A stretch of DNA of 64,000 nucleotides from Neoceratodus forsteri (lineage: Eukaryota; Chordata; Ceratodontiformes; Ceratodontidae), in NCBI GenBank assembly GCA_016271365.2, contig CM028129.1, positions 848,168,501-848,232,500 of the forward strand, given 5' to 3'. The notes under the pieces were generated by a model that saw only the letters and a program-made list of their open reading frames with translations, was not told the DNA's origin and did not search any database. The translations under genes were made by a program, and so were the position numbers. Shown piece by piece: positions 32,880 through 42,614 of the stretch. The first letter of the stretch is position 1, and every line of letters starts with the position of its first letter.

Positions 32880-33669
32880 CCCTCCCTCCTCCCCATGACC
32901 TGGGCCAATAAACCTTTTAGCCACACTACTTTGCTCCTGGGCAGCTGAAAACAACCATCCTTGGTGTCCACTTCTATGCCTAAGAATTCCAACCTCTGAG
33001 GAGGGCCCTCCATCTTGCCCTGTGCCAGCAGAATCCCTATCTACTGGCATATGCTCTCAAAGTCCCTCAGCATTTTTGTGCCTCTGCTCCTGTTTCCCAA
33101 TGAGAAGGAAGTCATCCAAGTAATGAACCACCCTCCTGTGCCCATACCTGGCCCCAAAACCCACTGTATCCAGGTGCTGAAAATCTCAAATGTGGAGCAG
33201 GCCACTGAACACCCCATGGGCATGGATTTATCAAAATATATGCACACTTGGAATTGAAAACCCAGCAGTTCCCAATCTGCTGGTCTGACAGGCAACAGCT
33301 GAAATGCTGACTCAATGTTCATCTTAACCAGCCATGTCCCCCGACTGCCTTAATTAGTGCTATCGCCTGTTCCAATGAGGCATAAGACACCACCCTAAGC
33401 TGGTCTGGAATGCCATCATTCACTGAGGAGCCTTCTGGGTATGATAAATAATGAATCAAGCAGAATTCCCCTTCTGCCTTCTTGGGAACCACACCCAGTG
33501 GGGAAATCTGGGAAATACATGCATGGGGACCTCTAATGGGCCCTCCACCTGGCCTGCTATGATTTTCTTCTCTATCTTGGCCCCCACAATCCCATCCTTC
33601 CCTTTCACTGACCCCAGAATCTTGGCCCATGTTCTTTCCTGCCCCCTTGAAACCCCAGTGGAAACCCAT
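32880..33669 (-). pseudogene. Ngaro reverse transcriptase
   Basis: The frame 33669-33319 ends with ISPLGVVPKKAEGEFCLIHY, LSYPEGSSVNDGI and VSYASLEQAIALI, the N-terminal RT blocks of DIRS/Ngaro. The frame 33322-33041 has NIESAFQLLPVRPADWELLG, YFDKSMPMGCSVACSTFE and then loses frame. The catalytic HYLDDFLLIG is present one frame over (YLDD 33111-33122). The first catalytic aspartate, normally DIESAF, is N here. RT of this group makes circular DNA intermediates that the recombinase integrates. Two frame changes plus D-to-N show that the copy is dead. Confidence 0.85.
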
Positions 33670-33899
33670 CCAGAAACCCTCCCGAGGCAGCTTGCCTGCC
33701 CGCTATTTAGGTATTCCACAGTCCACTCCTCCACTGCTGCTAAGGAAATGAGAGTATGCACCACCATGCATCCCCACCTCCCGTCCCTCCATGGCCACTA
33801 CTGCCATCCCTTGGGGGTGCTATGCTGCCCCCTGTGGCTGCCCATGACCCCTGCCCTGTATTCCATGGACACCCCTATAGGACTGCTTGTGAAAGTGTC

Positions 33900-34736
33900 C
33901 CCCATTCTGCCCTCCTCTGTCATTATTCTGCCAGCAGCTGGAGACCGTGTGCGCTCCCAAGCATTTTAAGCATACATGCTGAAACGTACAGCTGCCCCAT
34001 GTGCAGGTGGCCTTGTTGTAGCCCTAACATGCCTTTGCCCCTGTTCCCAGATCTCCAACCATCCCCCTTCCCCAGAGAAGGTCCTCACCCACAATTCTGA
34101 GTGGGTGCAATCCCATTTCAGGTCCCCTTTTGCTGCCATACACTTCTGGAGGCCTTGTCATACTTGAGCCACCCGTACCCAACCTTTGTCTTGTATGCCT
34201 CCCTAATAATGGACCTGTATGTCAGCAAGGGGATTGCGAGTTCTGGCTGCTTCTCCAACATCAAAGCACTATATATTAAGAAACCGCTTGCAATTCTCTA
34301 TGGTCTTCCTCTTATACTTTGCTTCCTCTGTCTTGTGGCCTACACACAATGCCACCACCATTTCTGATTTCCCCACCGACTCGTTCTGCTTGTACTTTGT
34401 GGCTGTGCCCTCATCCATGAGCCCAAAGATGTCAATATACTCCCCTTTCCAAATTTTTACTTTGATTGAGGCCGGCACGTGATCCCCAATAGAACAGCAT
34501 GGGGGTCCTTCGTACAATTTCCTGCCCACTGTTGCTCCTCCCCACCCTTTTTCTGGCCTGGCCCCATTGCCTTTCAAGGCCTGTATTGCACTCTCCATCT
34601 TCTCAATTCCCATGTCCCCCATGCCACTCAGTAGCCCCTCAAGGTAGTCCTTTAAACCCTTCTCATCCGTGAGAGCCACATCCTCCTTACCCCCATCTGT
34701 GTTACTGTCATCTGGTTCCAGGGAGGGCAGGGGCAC
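33900..34736 (-). pseudogene. Ngaro gag-like ORF1 with zinc knuckle
   Basis: The frame 34736-34269 contains an acidic N-part and GDHVPASIKVKIWKGEYIDI, a block shared by ORF1 proteins of DIRS/Ngaro elements. After frame breaks, minus-strand 34020-33922 encodes TCTWGSCTFQHVCLKCLGAH followed by TVSSC. That is a C-x4-5-C-x4-H-x-C plus CxxC...H...C arrangement typical of the zinc-binding end of these gag-like proteins. The protein would package element RNA. At least two frameshifts and several stops are present. Confidence 0.7.
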
Positions 34737-35162
34737 CGGTATTGGTGCTGGGCATGGGACTTCCTACCTGGACTGCTTACCCCCTCTATCCTTGCCCGGG
34801 TGCTCCTCTTGTTCCTTGTGCTTTCTCTGCACCCCCTCCTCTGCCTCTCTCTTCTTTGCTGCCGCCAAAATTTCTGACATCTGCCCCATCAAGACTGATG
34901 CCTCCTGTAGCATCTTCTCACTGGTCAGCTGGGCTCACTTTGGTGTCATGTCTGCTTCTCTGTCTTTGCAGTCTGTGGGGTGAAAATTTATATGTTCAGT
35001 CCTATACCTCCACTCTACCCTTTCAGCCAGGGTTGTATGGACCAGCTGGCAGCCCAGACCTCTGTTCTGGTGGACCAATCCAGAGCCCATGCTCTGGGCC
35101 CCCCATCCCTGTGTCCATTGGATCCGGTGCATTAGAGCCAATACTGGTTCATCCTTTTCACC

Positions 35163-36112
35163 TTATTTATTTATGCATTTATTTTCTCTCTTTTTCTCCC
35201 CCCATCCAGGTGCCCAGTGCTCTGCACCGTGTGGGCCTGTTCTGTGACCTGGGACCCCCAAGTGAGGGTTGTTGTATTTGCCCAGGTCTCCGATTATGCA
35301 GCTCAGTTTTAGCCCTGCACTAGACTGCCCCCATGCAAGCTGCACTCCTGCTGCTGCAGGCCCAAGCCTACCCTGCGTCAGGCCCCAAACTCCACCATGC
35401 ACCGCCCCATTTCCTTGCATGCTATGTGGTGCCACTGCCCTTTCCACACTGAGCCCCTTATGGACTCCTCGATGTTGGTGACTATTCATGCCCGCAAAGC
35501 CCCCCGCCCCATAACACAGCCACATGACACAGTCCTTGTGTCCCCTTCCCAGTCCCCACTGCTCCTTCCCATGAGGCCTGCATTGGCTGCAGCCTGCCAT
35601 GCTGCAGGCCCCCCCCAGCACAGACCTGGTTCCTCTCCTTGTTTGCTTTTTTTTTAAAACAACACCACCAAACTAAATGGCCTCTGCAGTTCCTTTTCCA
35701 CCCATCTGCACTCTTTCAGCTTTTCTCTCCTTCCCCCATCATTACCCTTGTTGCCCCAGCCCCGGGGAAACTTTTTTTCCCATGGTAACCCCCCTCCCCA
35801 TGGCTCCTGGCCACCTGAACAACGTGGCCTTATCTTGCAACCAGCTTGAAAAACACTCCTAAAGTGCCCACCAATGTCTGGGAGTAGGAGGGCCTGTGTT
35901 GTGCCCCACTCTCTATGCCCCTGTAGCAACTCCATCCGTGCCTTTCCATGGTCTGGGACACCTAAGAGGGCCCCATCCTGCATGCCTGAAACTGCACCCT
36001 CCTGTGCACATGCCTTGCTGCCCCATCCATCCATGCCTTCATCAAAAAATTCCATGGCTCCACAGTGGCAGGCCCTGCCTATGTCCCCCGTTGCCATGCC
36101 TGAGGCCCTCAT
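35163..36112 (-). pseudogene. Possible 5' part of Ngaro ORF1
   Basis: Two minus-strand open frames of 152 residues each (36112-35654 and 35621-35163) lie between A1 and the recognisable gag-like region. They are Gly/Cys-rich with no motif I know. They may be the variable N-terminal part of ORF1 or an untranslated region whose G-rich composition leaves frames open by chance. Confidence 0.25.
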
Positions 36113-37138
36113 ATGGTGTTTTCCTGCATTCCAGCCTGTCTGCCAGTCCTTCCCACAATGCTCTCGCTAGGATACCCGAGTCCCACTGACCAAACCCATG
36201 TGCTCTACCTTCCCAACCGGCTCGTTTCTTACTCCATCCACCCTCCCACCCCCGTCCAGTCCTGGTAACCACCGTCAGGCATACTCATTCGGCTTCATTT
36301 ATGTGAACTTTGCTAGTTTCAAACCCCCCCCTTTTTTTTTTGTCGTGAGAAGCATAACCTAGCCTCATTGCAGCCATCCACCTGGTCACAGGACATGAAA
36401 ATGCTGAGAAGGCCCAGCGCCCACCGTCAGCCTCTGCCAGACCAAACTGCCATGCCAATAGCAGGCCCCCATGCCAAAAATTATTCTCAGCATGTAGCCG
36501 AGGATGGGAAGAAGCCCCAGCTCACTGCTGAGTTTTAGTGTACCTGCATGCACTTCATTACACTGATCCATGACTGGAAGGCCCAGCCACCACACTTCCC
36601 AAACTACTTCTCAACATATCTGGGCCTTGTAGCAACAGCCTTACAGAGCCCCCAGGCACTGGGCAGGCCTCCCATTTCATACCAACAACGCAGCGACTGG
36701 CACGCACAGCAAAAATACAATTATATTCCAAGCTTTCTGCCTTCTTTTCCATTGACAAAAACCTACCCAAACCACTTGCCAGCCCCTTGTGCATGCCCAG
36801 ACTGCCTGCTACTCCCTGCCCAAATGCCAACAAACATCCTCTTTCACTTTTTTTTATACATACCATCACAAAGTCCTAGCCTCCAAACCATGTGGCCAAC
36901 TGGCCTAATGCACAAAATGCCTGCTCACTTTCAAATTTCTCTCACAAAACCTGCTGTCACCACCATAAATGCTCCTTCACAGTTCATATTACCACAAACT
37001 ATTCCATGCACTGCTACTGTAACAAATGAGACAAAAGAAACAACCTTGAGCATGGTCGCTTGGGTCACATAGCTACAGGCCTAGTAGTCCTTTGTGCCTT
37101 ACCTGACTTGCCAACGATGTGCTGAGTTCTAATTCAAG

Positions 37139-37416
37139 AAAAATTCCCAGCAAAAGAGGTCATCCTGCCCGAGCCCATGCCTATTATACCCCTAATAGGC
37201 CCCTGGTCAGGAGCATCCCCTTTGGGCTCCGCTCCCACCCAATCCCTGGGGTTCTGGCTTGCCCTTGTCATATTACCCTTTCCTGCATGGTGATGTCATC
37301 AGGCCTCTCCCCCTCTCACCCTCCATTTCCCCCCTCCCCCTTCCTCTCCTATGCACTTATTCCTGGTAGGGGTCACTGGACAACCTGGCCTGCCTTTTAA
37401 TGGTAAGCCCCATTGT
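37139..37416 (-). repeat. Ngaro split repeat A1
   Basis: Upstream terminal copy of 29984-30239, slightly longer through small insertions. It ends at CATTGT, the presumed element boundary. Confidence 0.9.
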
Positions 37417-37661
37417 CATGTGAAATTTTTCAATGATAGTGAGCTACACTATCAGTAGTGACATATCGTGGTTTGATTTAATGTTGTTTTGCAGATGTCA
37501 GGTGAGTTAGTATTACAAGGATGTGCTATACTTATTTATCTGAAATCAGCATGTACAGATGCCCAGCCATTTAGTGAGGTACTGCAATGGAGTATAAGCA
37601 GTCTGATTCTTTGTTTCTAATCCTCATTACTTTTTTTTTAAGCCTATGAATGGTCTTTAGG
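37417..37661. other. Non-coding flank, no gene seen
   Basis: Short AT-rich flank between the Ngaro end and a GC-rich tandem array. The expected absence of a duplicated target site could not be tested without an empty-site sequence. Confidence 0.4.
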
Positions 37662-38433
37662 GCGTCATGAGGGCAAGCTGGTTTGAGCCCTCCCTGAGCC
37701 ACTGACAACCCCCCCCCGCGGCAAAATGGAGCAGCCCGAAATTGCAGTGCGGTTGTGAGGGCAAGCTGGTTTGAGCCCTCCCAGAGCCACCGACAACCCC
37801 CCCGCGGCAAAATGGAGCAGCCCAAAATTGCAGTGCGGTCATGAGGGCAAGCTGGTTTGAGCCCTCCCCTGAGCCACCGACAACCCCCCCATGGCAAAAT
37901 GGAGCAGCCTGAAATTGCAGTGCGGTCGTGAGGGCAAGCTGGTTTGAGCCCTCCCCTGAGCCACCGACAACCCCCAGCGGCAAAGCGGAGCAGCCCGGTG
38001 CAGTGCGGTCGTGAGAGCAAGCTGGTCTGAGCCCTCCCCCATAGTCACCGACAACCCCCACGGCAAAACGGAGCAGCCTGAAATTGCAGTGCAGTCATGA
38101 GGGCAAGCTAGTTTGAGCCCTCCTCCTGAGCCACTGACAACCCCTTGGCAAAGCAGGCAGTCCGAAATGCAGTGCGGTCGTGAGGCAAGCTGGTTTGAGC
38201 CCTCCCTGAGCCACCCGACAACCCCCGCGGCAAAATGGGGCAGCCCGAAATTACAGTGCGGTCGTGAGGCAAAAAAGCTGGTTTGAGCCCTCCCCTGAGC
38301 CACCGACAACCCCCACGTGGCAAAACGGAGCAGCCCAAAATTGCAGTGCGGTCGTGAGGGCAAGTTGGTTTGAGCCCTCCCCTGAGCCACCGACAACCGC
38401 CCTGCGGCAAAATGGAGCAGCCCAAAATTGCAG
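37662..38433 (+). repeat. GC-rich tandem array, 9 units of 83-90 bp
   Basis: Nine units start at about 37662, 37749, 37835, 37922, 38005, 38091, 38174, 38258 and 38348. Each unit has GCGGTCGTGAGGGCAAGCTG, then a TTTGAGCCCTCCC stretch and GAGCCACCGACAACCCCC, then GGCAAAATGGAGCAGCCC. GAGGGC and GCCCTC within each unit form a short hairpin. Long frames on the minus strand (for example 38396-37839) arise from the repeat and carry no known domain. CpG is more frequent than in the flanks. Confidence 0.9.
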
Positions 38434-38765
38434 GTAGCAATCCCGCGCTTAGCAGAGACAGAGTGCTGCGCCAGAGATTTTGAACTTGGCGCCTTTTTCT
38501 GGACCCTGACTTTCTGCTGCCTGTCTTGGTTTCATTTTGTACTGTAATTTATTTTAAAGGGGACTTAAAGACTCGCTTACAACCGAAGGCTAAATGGGAG
38601 CACAGAGCTTTCTGCTGTGACAAACTCTGCATGTAATCTGAGCCTGAGCCTTACTTACTGCTGAATTCTGCCTAAGTACATGTATAGCTGTATTGCCACG
38701 TACCTGCTGTAGCTCCACCTCCCCACCAACCATTACTTAATGTGCCTCTCTTTTTCTTTTCATCA
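38434..38765 (+). other. Spacer between array and solo unit
   Basis: The array's last unit continues into CAGGTAGCAATCCCGCGC and about 50 bp that are repeated after the solo unit. The spacer ends in a strong acceptor-like tract, TCTCTTTTTCTTTTCATCAG (about 38747-38766), directly before the solo unit. The join resembles an intron 3' end, but no spliced product can be shown. Confidence 0.4.
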
Positions 38766-38910
38766 GCGCGGTCGTGAGGGCAAGCTGGTTTGAGCCCTCC
38801 CCTGAGCCACCGACAACCCTCCCCGGGGCAAAACGGAGCAGCCCGAAATTGCAGGTAGCGATCCCGCGCTTGTAGCAGAGACAGAGTGCTGTGCCAGAGA
38901 TTTTGAAGGC
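38766..38910 (+). repeat. Solo unit of the 86-bp repeat plus flank
   Basis: One full unit followed by GCAGGTAGCGATCCCGCGC and GCAGAGACAGAGTGCTG, the same flank that follows the main array at 38433-38480. Array edge plus flank are thus present twice, about 420 bp apart. Confidence 0.85.
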
Positions 38911-39391
38911 CCCGCCTGCGACGCGCAGGCTCCCCACCGCCCCCACCACCACCCTTGGTGTGCTCCTCCTTTTATAGGGTTGACCTCGCGTGTGCGTGAA
39001 CCAATCAGTCCGCTTTCCCATTAGCTCCTTATACTATTCAGTCACTAGTGGCCACTCTTGAGCAGCTCTCAAATCCAATATTAAAATGCAGTATCTCCCA
39101 TTGACATTTACTATGTTCTGCCTAACCTTCTCTTTCCTTCCTCCCTCATCCCACCCATTACTACCTAGTGCCTTGCCACTCTTCCCGGGATTACAAGCCA
39201 CCCCTCCACCTCCTCTGCCCTAGTGGACCTTTCTCGCACCACTGGCATAACTGGTCCCTGGGGCCACTATCTTTCTCCCTCTTTCCATGCTGACCTTCCA
39301 GCCTTATATATCCCTTCTACTTAGACCCTAAGCCCTAACTCCACAGAAACTCTTATCTGCCCCTCCACGCTGGTCATCCCTCAAAGATTAT
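38911..39391 (+). promoter_or_regulatory. Probable LINE 5' UTR/promoter
   Basis: The segment holds a GCCTGCG-ACG-CGCAGGC hairpin (38914-38930), a TTTTATAGG TATA-like site (about 38970), AACCAATCAGTC (a CCAAT box, about 38999) and then a C/T-rich stretch up to the first LINE frame. It probably belongs to the LINE that follows, since that element has a recognisable N-terminus. The link to the upstream tandem array is inference. Confidence 0.4.
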
Positions 39392-40640
39392 GTGTCTAGC
39401 AAGGCACTTCCTGGCTCTCCTTCCTCCTATAGCCAGGATGTAGAACGTAACCCAGGTCCCCCATCCCCAATGGCTGGGCGATCTCCTGCACCGGATACCC
39501 ACCTCTCAAGAGGGTTCAAAATTGTCCACCTAAACATCTGCAGCCTCCTGAACAAAACAGCAGCCCTACAAACTACTGTCCTATCTCTTCGCCCTGATAT
39601 TGTAATCATTACTGAGTCTTGGCTGAAGCCACATAACCTTGATGTGGAATTCTCAATACCTGGGTTCTCTTTAATCCACCAAGACAGACAGGGCAAAAAG
39701 AAGGGTGGTGGCACTGCCATGTATATCTCCTCTAAACTCCAGTTCTCCATAATCACCCCCACTGCACCCAAAAATTCAATAGATTCCCTACTAATCAAAA
39801 TCCCCCTTCCACACTCTATCCCTGTATATATAGCAGGGTCATAGTGTCCATCAGACACACCACTGGGTAGCATCCTGGACCACCTAGGGAACCTGAGGTC
39901 CCTGACGGCAGGTGGTGAACTCCACAACCTTGATGATTTCAACCAGGACTGGCTAGGCAGCGTAGCCACCAAAACACGTTCCCAAATCAAGGTTCTAAAC
40001 CTGTCCCAGCAAATGGGGAACCCACTCGCCTAAACCACAAATCCAAAAGCATACACTACTGATTGGGCCCTCACCACCCTCCCTCATCGGATAGTTAAAG
40101 CTGGCTACTACAGACTCCCTTAGTGATCACCATATGATTTATATGGTGCTCAAAATCTTCCAACCCAAGGCCCTCCTCCCCGCACACTTTACAACAGAGC
40201 TTACAAATCCCTCGACTTAAGCGCTCTCCTAAATGACCTTACCAACATTGACTGTTCAGTCATTTCTACGGCCACCTCCATGGACGAGGCCCTAAAATTT
40301 TTCTCTACCAACTTCCTAGCCATCTGGGACTTGCACACTCCGCTCAGAAGATCCAGAGTAAGAGGAGCACACTTGCCCTGGGTAACAGCAAACCTCTTGG
40401 AACAACTACGAGCCCGAGACCGAGCCTGGAAATAGTTCAAGGCTACAGGTGCTCATACGGCCATTCAGCACTACCGATCGCTAAGAAATGCTTGCACCAG
40501 ACTCATACGTCAGGCCAAATCTAACTTCTTTAAGTCTGCATTCAACTATAACTTCGCTCACCCTACACAATTCTGGAAATCTATAAATTCCCTTCTTACT
40601 CCCCGGCCCAACCCCAGTCTCCCACCCTCAACATAGGTGG
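39392..40640 (+). pseudogene. LINE endonuclease domain
   Basis: The frame 39392-39844 has KIVHLNICSLLNKTAALQT, DIVIITESWLKPHNLD and GFSLIHQDRQGKKKGGGTAM, the first three APE blocks, with E of TESWL intact. After a stop near 39842, NLDDFNQDWLGS (about 39931) matches the GDFN block with G changed to D. The open frame on the plus strand near 40200-40437 encodes linker with PWVTANLLEQLRARDRAW. This domain cuts the target DNA. The stop at 39842 and the altered GDFN make the copy inactive. Confidence 0.8.
39437..39460 (+). other. 2A ribosome-skipping motif DVERNPGP
   Basis: Residues 16-23 of the frame starting at 39392 read DVERNPGP, an exact D-x-E-x-N-P-G-P core. The preceding residues are SSYSQ rather than the usual leucine-rich run. 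In families carrying it, 2A makes the ribosome skip the G-P bond, releasing a short N-terminal peptide. It has been reported at the N-terminus of APE-type LINE proteins. The endonuclease starts soon after, so the position fits. Confidence 0.75.
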
Positions 40641-40796
40641 AAACATCAGTCATGGATCCTAGTGCGGTTGCCACTGAGTTTAATTCACATTTCTCCACAA
40701 CAGCATCTTCTCTACTCACCTCCCATCCCCATCCCCTTCCTTTCCCCGGCAGTATCCTCTCCGGCCTCCTTCTCACTCCGCCCAGTCACACCTGAC

Positions 40797-41693
40797 CAGG
40801 TACTAAAAATACTGCAGTCACTCAACCCATCCAAAGGTAAATGCCCATGAGGCCTTGACTCCAAAATGCTTCTGCTCTCTGCACCTGCCATAGCCTACCC
40901 TCTAGCCTCCCTCTATAACCTGTCTTTTAGACTCGGCTCGGTCCCTACTACTTGGAAACAAGCCACTGTCATTCCGCTAGCCAAAGGCGGTGACCCTTCC
41001 TCCCCATCCAACTACCGTCCCATATCACTGCTCCCCATACTAGCCAAAATACAAGAGCGCCTTGTACTATCCCAGCTCCACCTCTATCTTGATGCCGTAT
41101 CTTTCTTCACCCCTTTCCAGGCCGGGTTCAGGAAGAATCACTCCACCACCACCTCGCTTCTTCGCCTTACCAACTCCATCCTTACAGGTATGGACAAAGG
41201 AGAAATAACTGCAGCTATCTTTATCGACCTGGCCAAAGCCTTCGATATGGTCTCGCATCCCCTATTGTTGGCAAAACTTGCTAATGCTGGACTGTCGGTG
41301 TCTGCAACTAACTGGTTCCATTCCTACCTGGCAGGTAGGACACAATCAGTCTGGATTGGCTCGGCTATTTCCACTTCTCTCCCAGTCACCAGTGGAGTCC
41401 CCCAAGGGTCTGTTCTAGGCCCTCTGCTGTTCTCCATCTTCCTCAACGACTTGCCTGTTGCATGCCCACATACCGCCATCCACATGTATGCTGATGACAC
41501 GGTGTTGTTTGCCTCTGGCTCATCCCCCAATGCAGTGACATCTTTTCTGCAGAAGGATTTCAACTCTGTCCAACATTGGTTCCTCTCAAATCTATTATTT
41601 TTAAACTCAAATAAAACAGTCTCCCTCACCTTCAGCTCTCGGGCCAAATTAACCCGCCTTACTGCCTCCCCCCACGTTCTACACTCTGGATAG
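40797..41693 (+). pseudogene. LINE reverse transcriptase
   Basis: The 275-residue frame 40866-41693 carries WKQATVIPLAKGGDPSSPSN, YRPISLLPILAKIQERLVL, FQAGFRKNHSTTTSLLRLTN, AAIFIDLAKAFDMVSHPLL, SGVPQGSVLGPLLFSIFLND and HMYADDTVLFASG (YADD 41487-41498). All RT core blocks are present without an internal stop, including the three catalytic aspartates. Upstream frame 40797-40850 carries the LKILQSLNPSKGKCP entry block. This is the best-preserved RT in the window. Confidence 0.9.
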
Positions 41694-42373
41694 CTCCCCA
41701 CTGAAGGCCTGCACTTCCTACAGATATCTTGGTGTCTGGTTAGATCAGTACCTTGACTTTTCTGTGCACATAGATGCTCTTCACAAAAACTGCATCCCAT
41801 GCTGGTGCCTCTACCCAACAAAATTGCATCCTTCTACCAACACGACTAGCAAAGTCCAAAAATGGTCCTCCTGACTATGGATTCGGCACCGTAGTCTACT
41901 GTGCGGCCCCACAAACCTCCTTATCCAGGCTTGACCCCCTCTTCAACTCCTTCTGCAGGTTCGCCTTGGACCGTCCTCCTAACACTCATCACTGTGACCT
42001 CTACCAGTCCGTGGATCTCCCTTCTCTCCATAACCGGCAATTACTTCTCTGTGCTAGAACCGCAGCCAAATTCTGGACACAGACTCTCCCCTCCTACCTG
42101 ATGTCCTCCCTCACAGCCCTCCCCCCACCAGCTTACTCTCTCAGGAACGTCGACTCTCGGCTCCTGCACATCCTGCACAGATCCACCCAGTCTGTCCAAG
42201 CTGCCTTCAGCTTCCGGTTGCCCAAATTATGGAACTCCCTGGCAGCAGACATTAGACATGCCACCAGCACTCCACACTGGAATGCCCTTCTTAATACTCA
42301 CTTCTCTGCATCCTGCTCCTGTTTTCCTGCTCCTCCCCCTAGTACCCCTCACAACCTAACTTCCAGCATTTAA
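41694..42373 (+). pseudogene. LINE ORF2 C-terminal domain
   Basis: After a stop at about 41692, the frame 41774-42373 has DYGFGTVVYCAAPQTSLSRL, HHCDLYQSVDLPSLHNRQLL and FRLPKLWNSLAADIRH, the conserved post-RT region of CR1-related LINEs. The element ends 240 bp later. One or two frameshifts separate it from the RT. Confidence 0.8.
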
Positions 42374-42614
42374 CACCGGTCTGGGTACACCTTTTAGTAC
42401 TGGGATTTTTTACAGATCCATATGTTTGTTGAAATCATACCTGTATATTGTAAGTATGACTGCTCTCACCAACTGTCTTGTACCACACTTATATTTATGT
42501 ATGTTACTTCTGTACTCCTTACCATTTGTAACCCACCCCCCCCAGGGCGCATCTGGAATTGAGCGGTACTCTGCTCAGTATGCTTTCCTGGTAAAACTCT
42601 TAAATAAATAAATA

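Larger units (their letters stand above)
29377..37416 (-). mobile_element. Ngaro-type YR retrotransposon, nearly complete
   Basis: An 8.0-kb minus-strand element with split direct repeats in the order A1 (37416-37139), coding region, B1 (about 30655-30240), A2 (30239-29984) and B2 (about 29786-29379). This A1-ORFs-B1-A2-B2 plan is specific to Ngaro-group tyrosine-recombinase retrotransposons. The coding region runs gag-like, RT, RNase H, tyrosine recombinase, SGNH hydrolase. ATTGT occurs at both outer ends and at the internal B1/A2 junction, as expected for a recombinase crossover core. About 195 bp of extra sequence lie between A2 and B2. The ORFs carry stops and frameshifts, so the copy is inactive. 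Confidence 0.9.
39060..42614 (+). mobile_element. LINE (Rex1/L2-like) with 2A peptide
   Basis: A nearly full-length plus-strand LINE with a 5' UTR, an N-terminal 2A motif, endonuclease, RT and C-terminal domain, ending in an AAATAAATAAATA tail at about 42600-42614. It is among the least decayed LINEs of the window, with open frames of 150, 275 and 199 residues. Related copies lie at 12.2-16.0 kb (minus) and 60.2-62.2 kb (plus). Clade placement (Rex1 versus L2-like) needs a tree. Confidence 0.85.

Noticed and set aside
33451..36189. Many plus-strand Pro/Ser/His-rich frames
   Set aside because: Shadows of the minus-strand Ngaro coding region, caused by C-rich composition.
37571..38440. Long overlapping minus-strand frames (up to 185 residues) with repeated motifs
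   Set aside because: They follow the 83-90-bp tandem unit, change frame from unit to unit and match no domain. They are a by-product of the GC-rich repeat.
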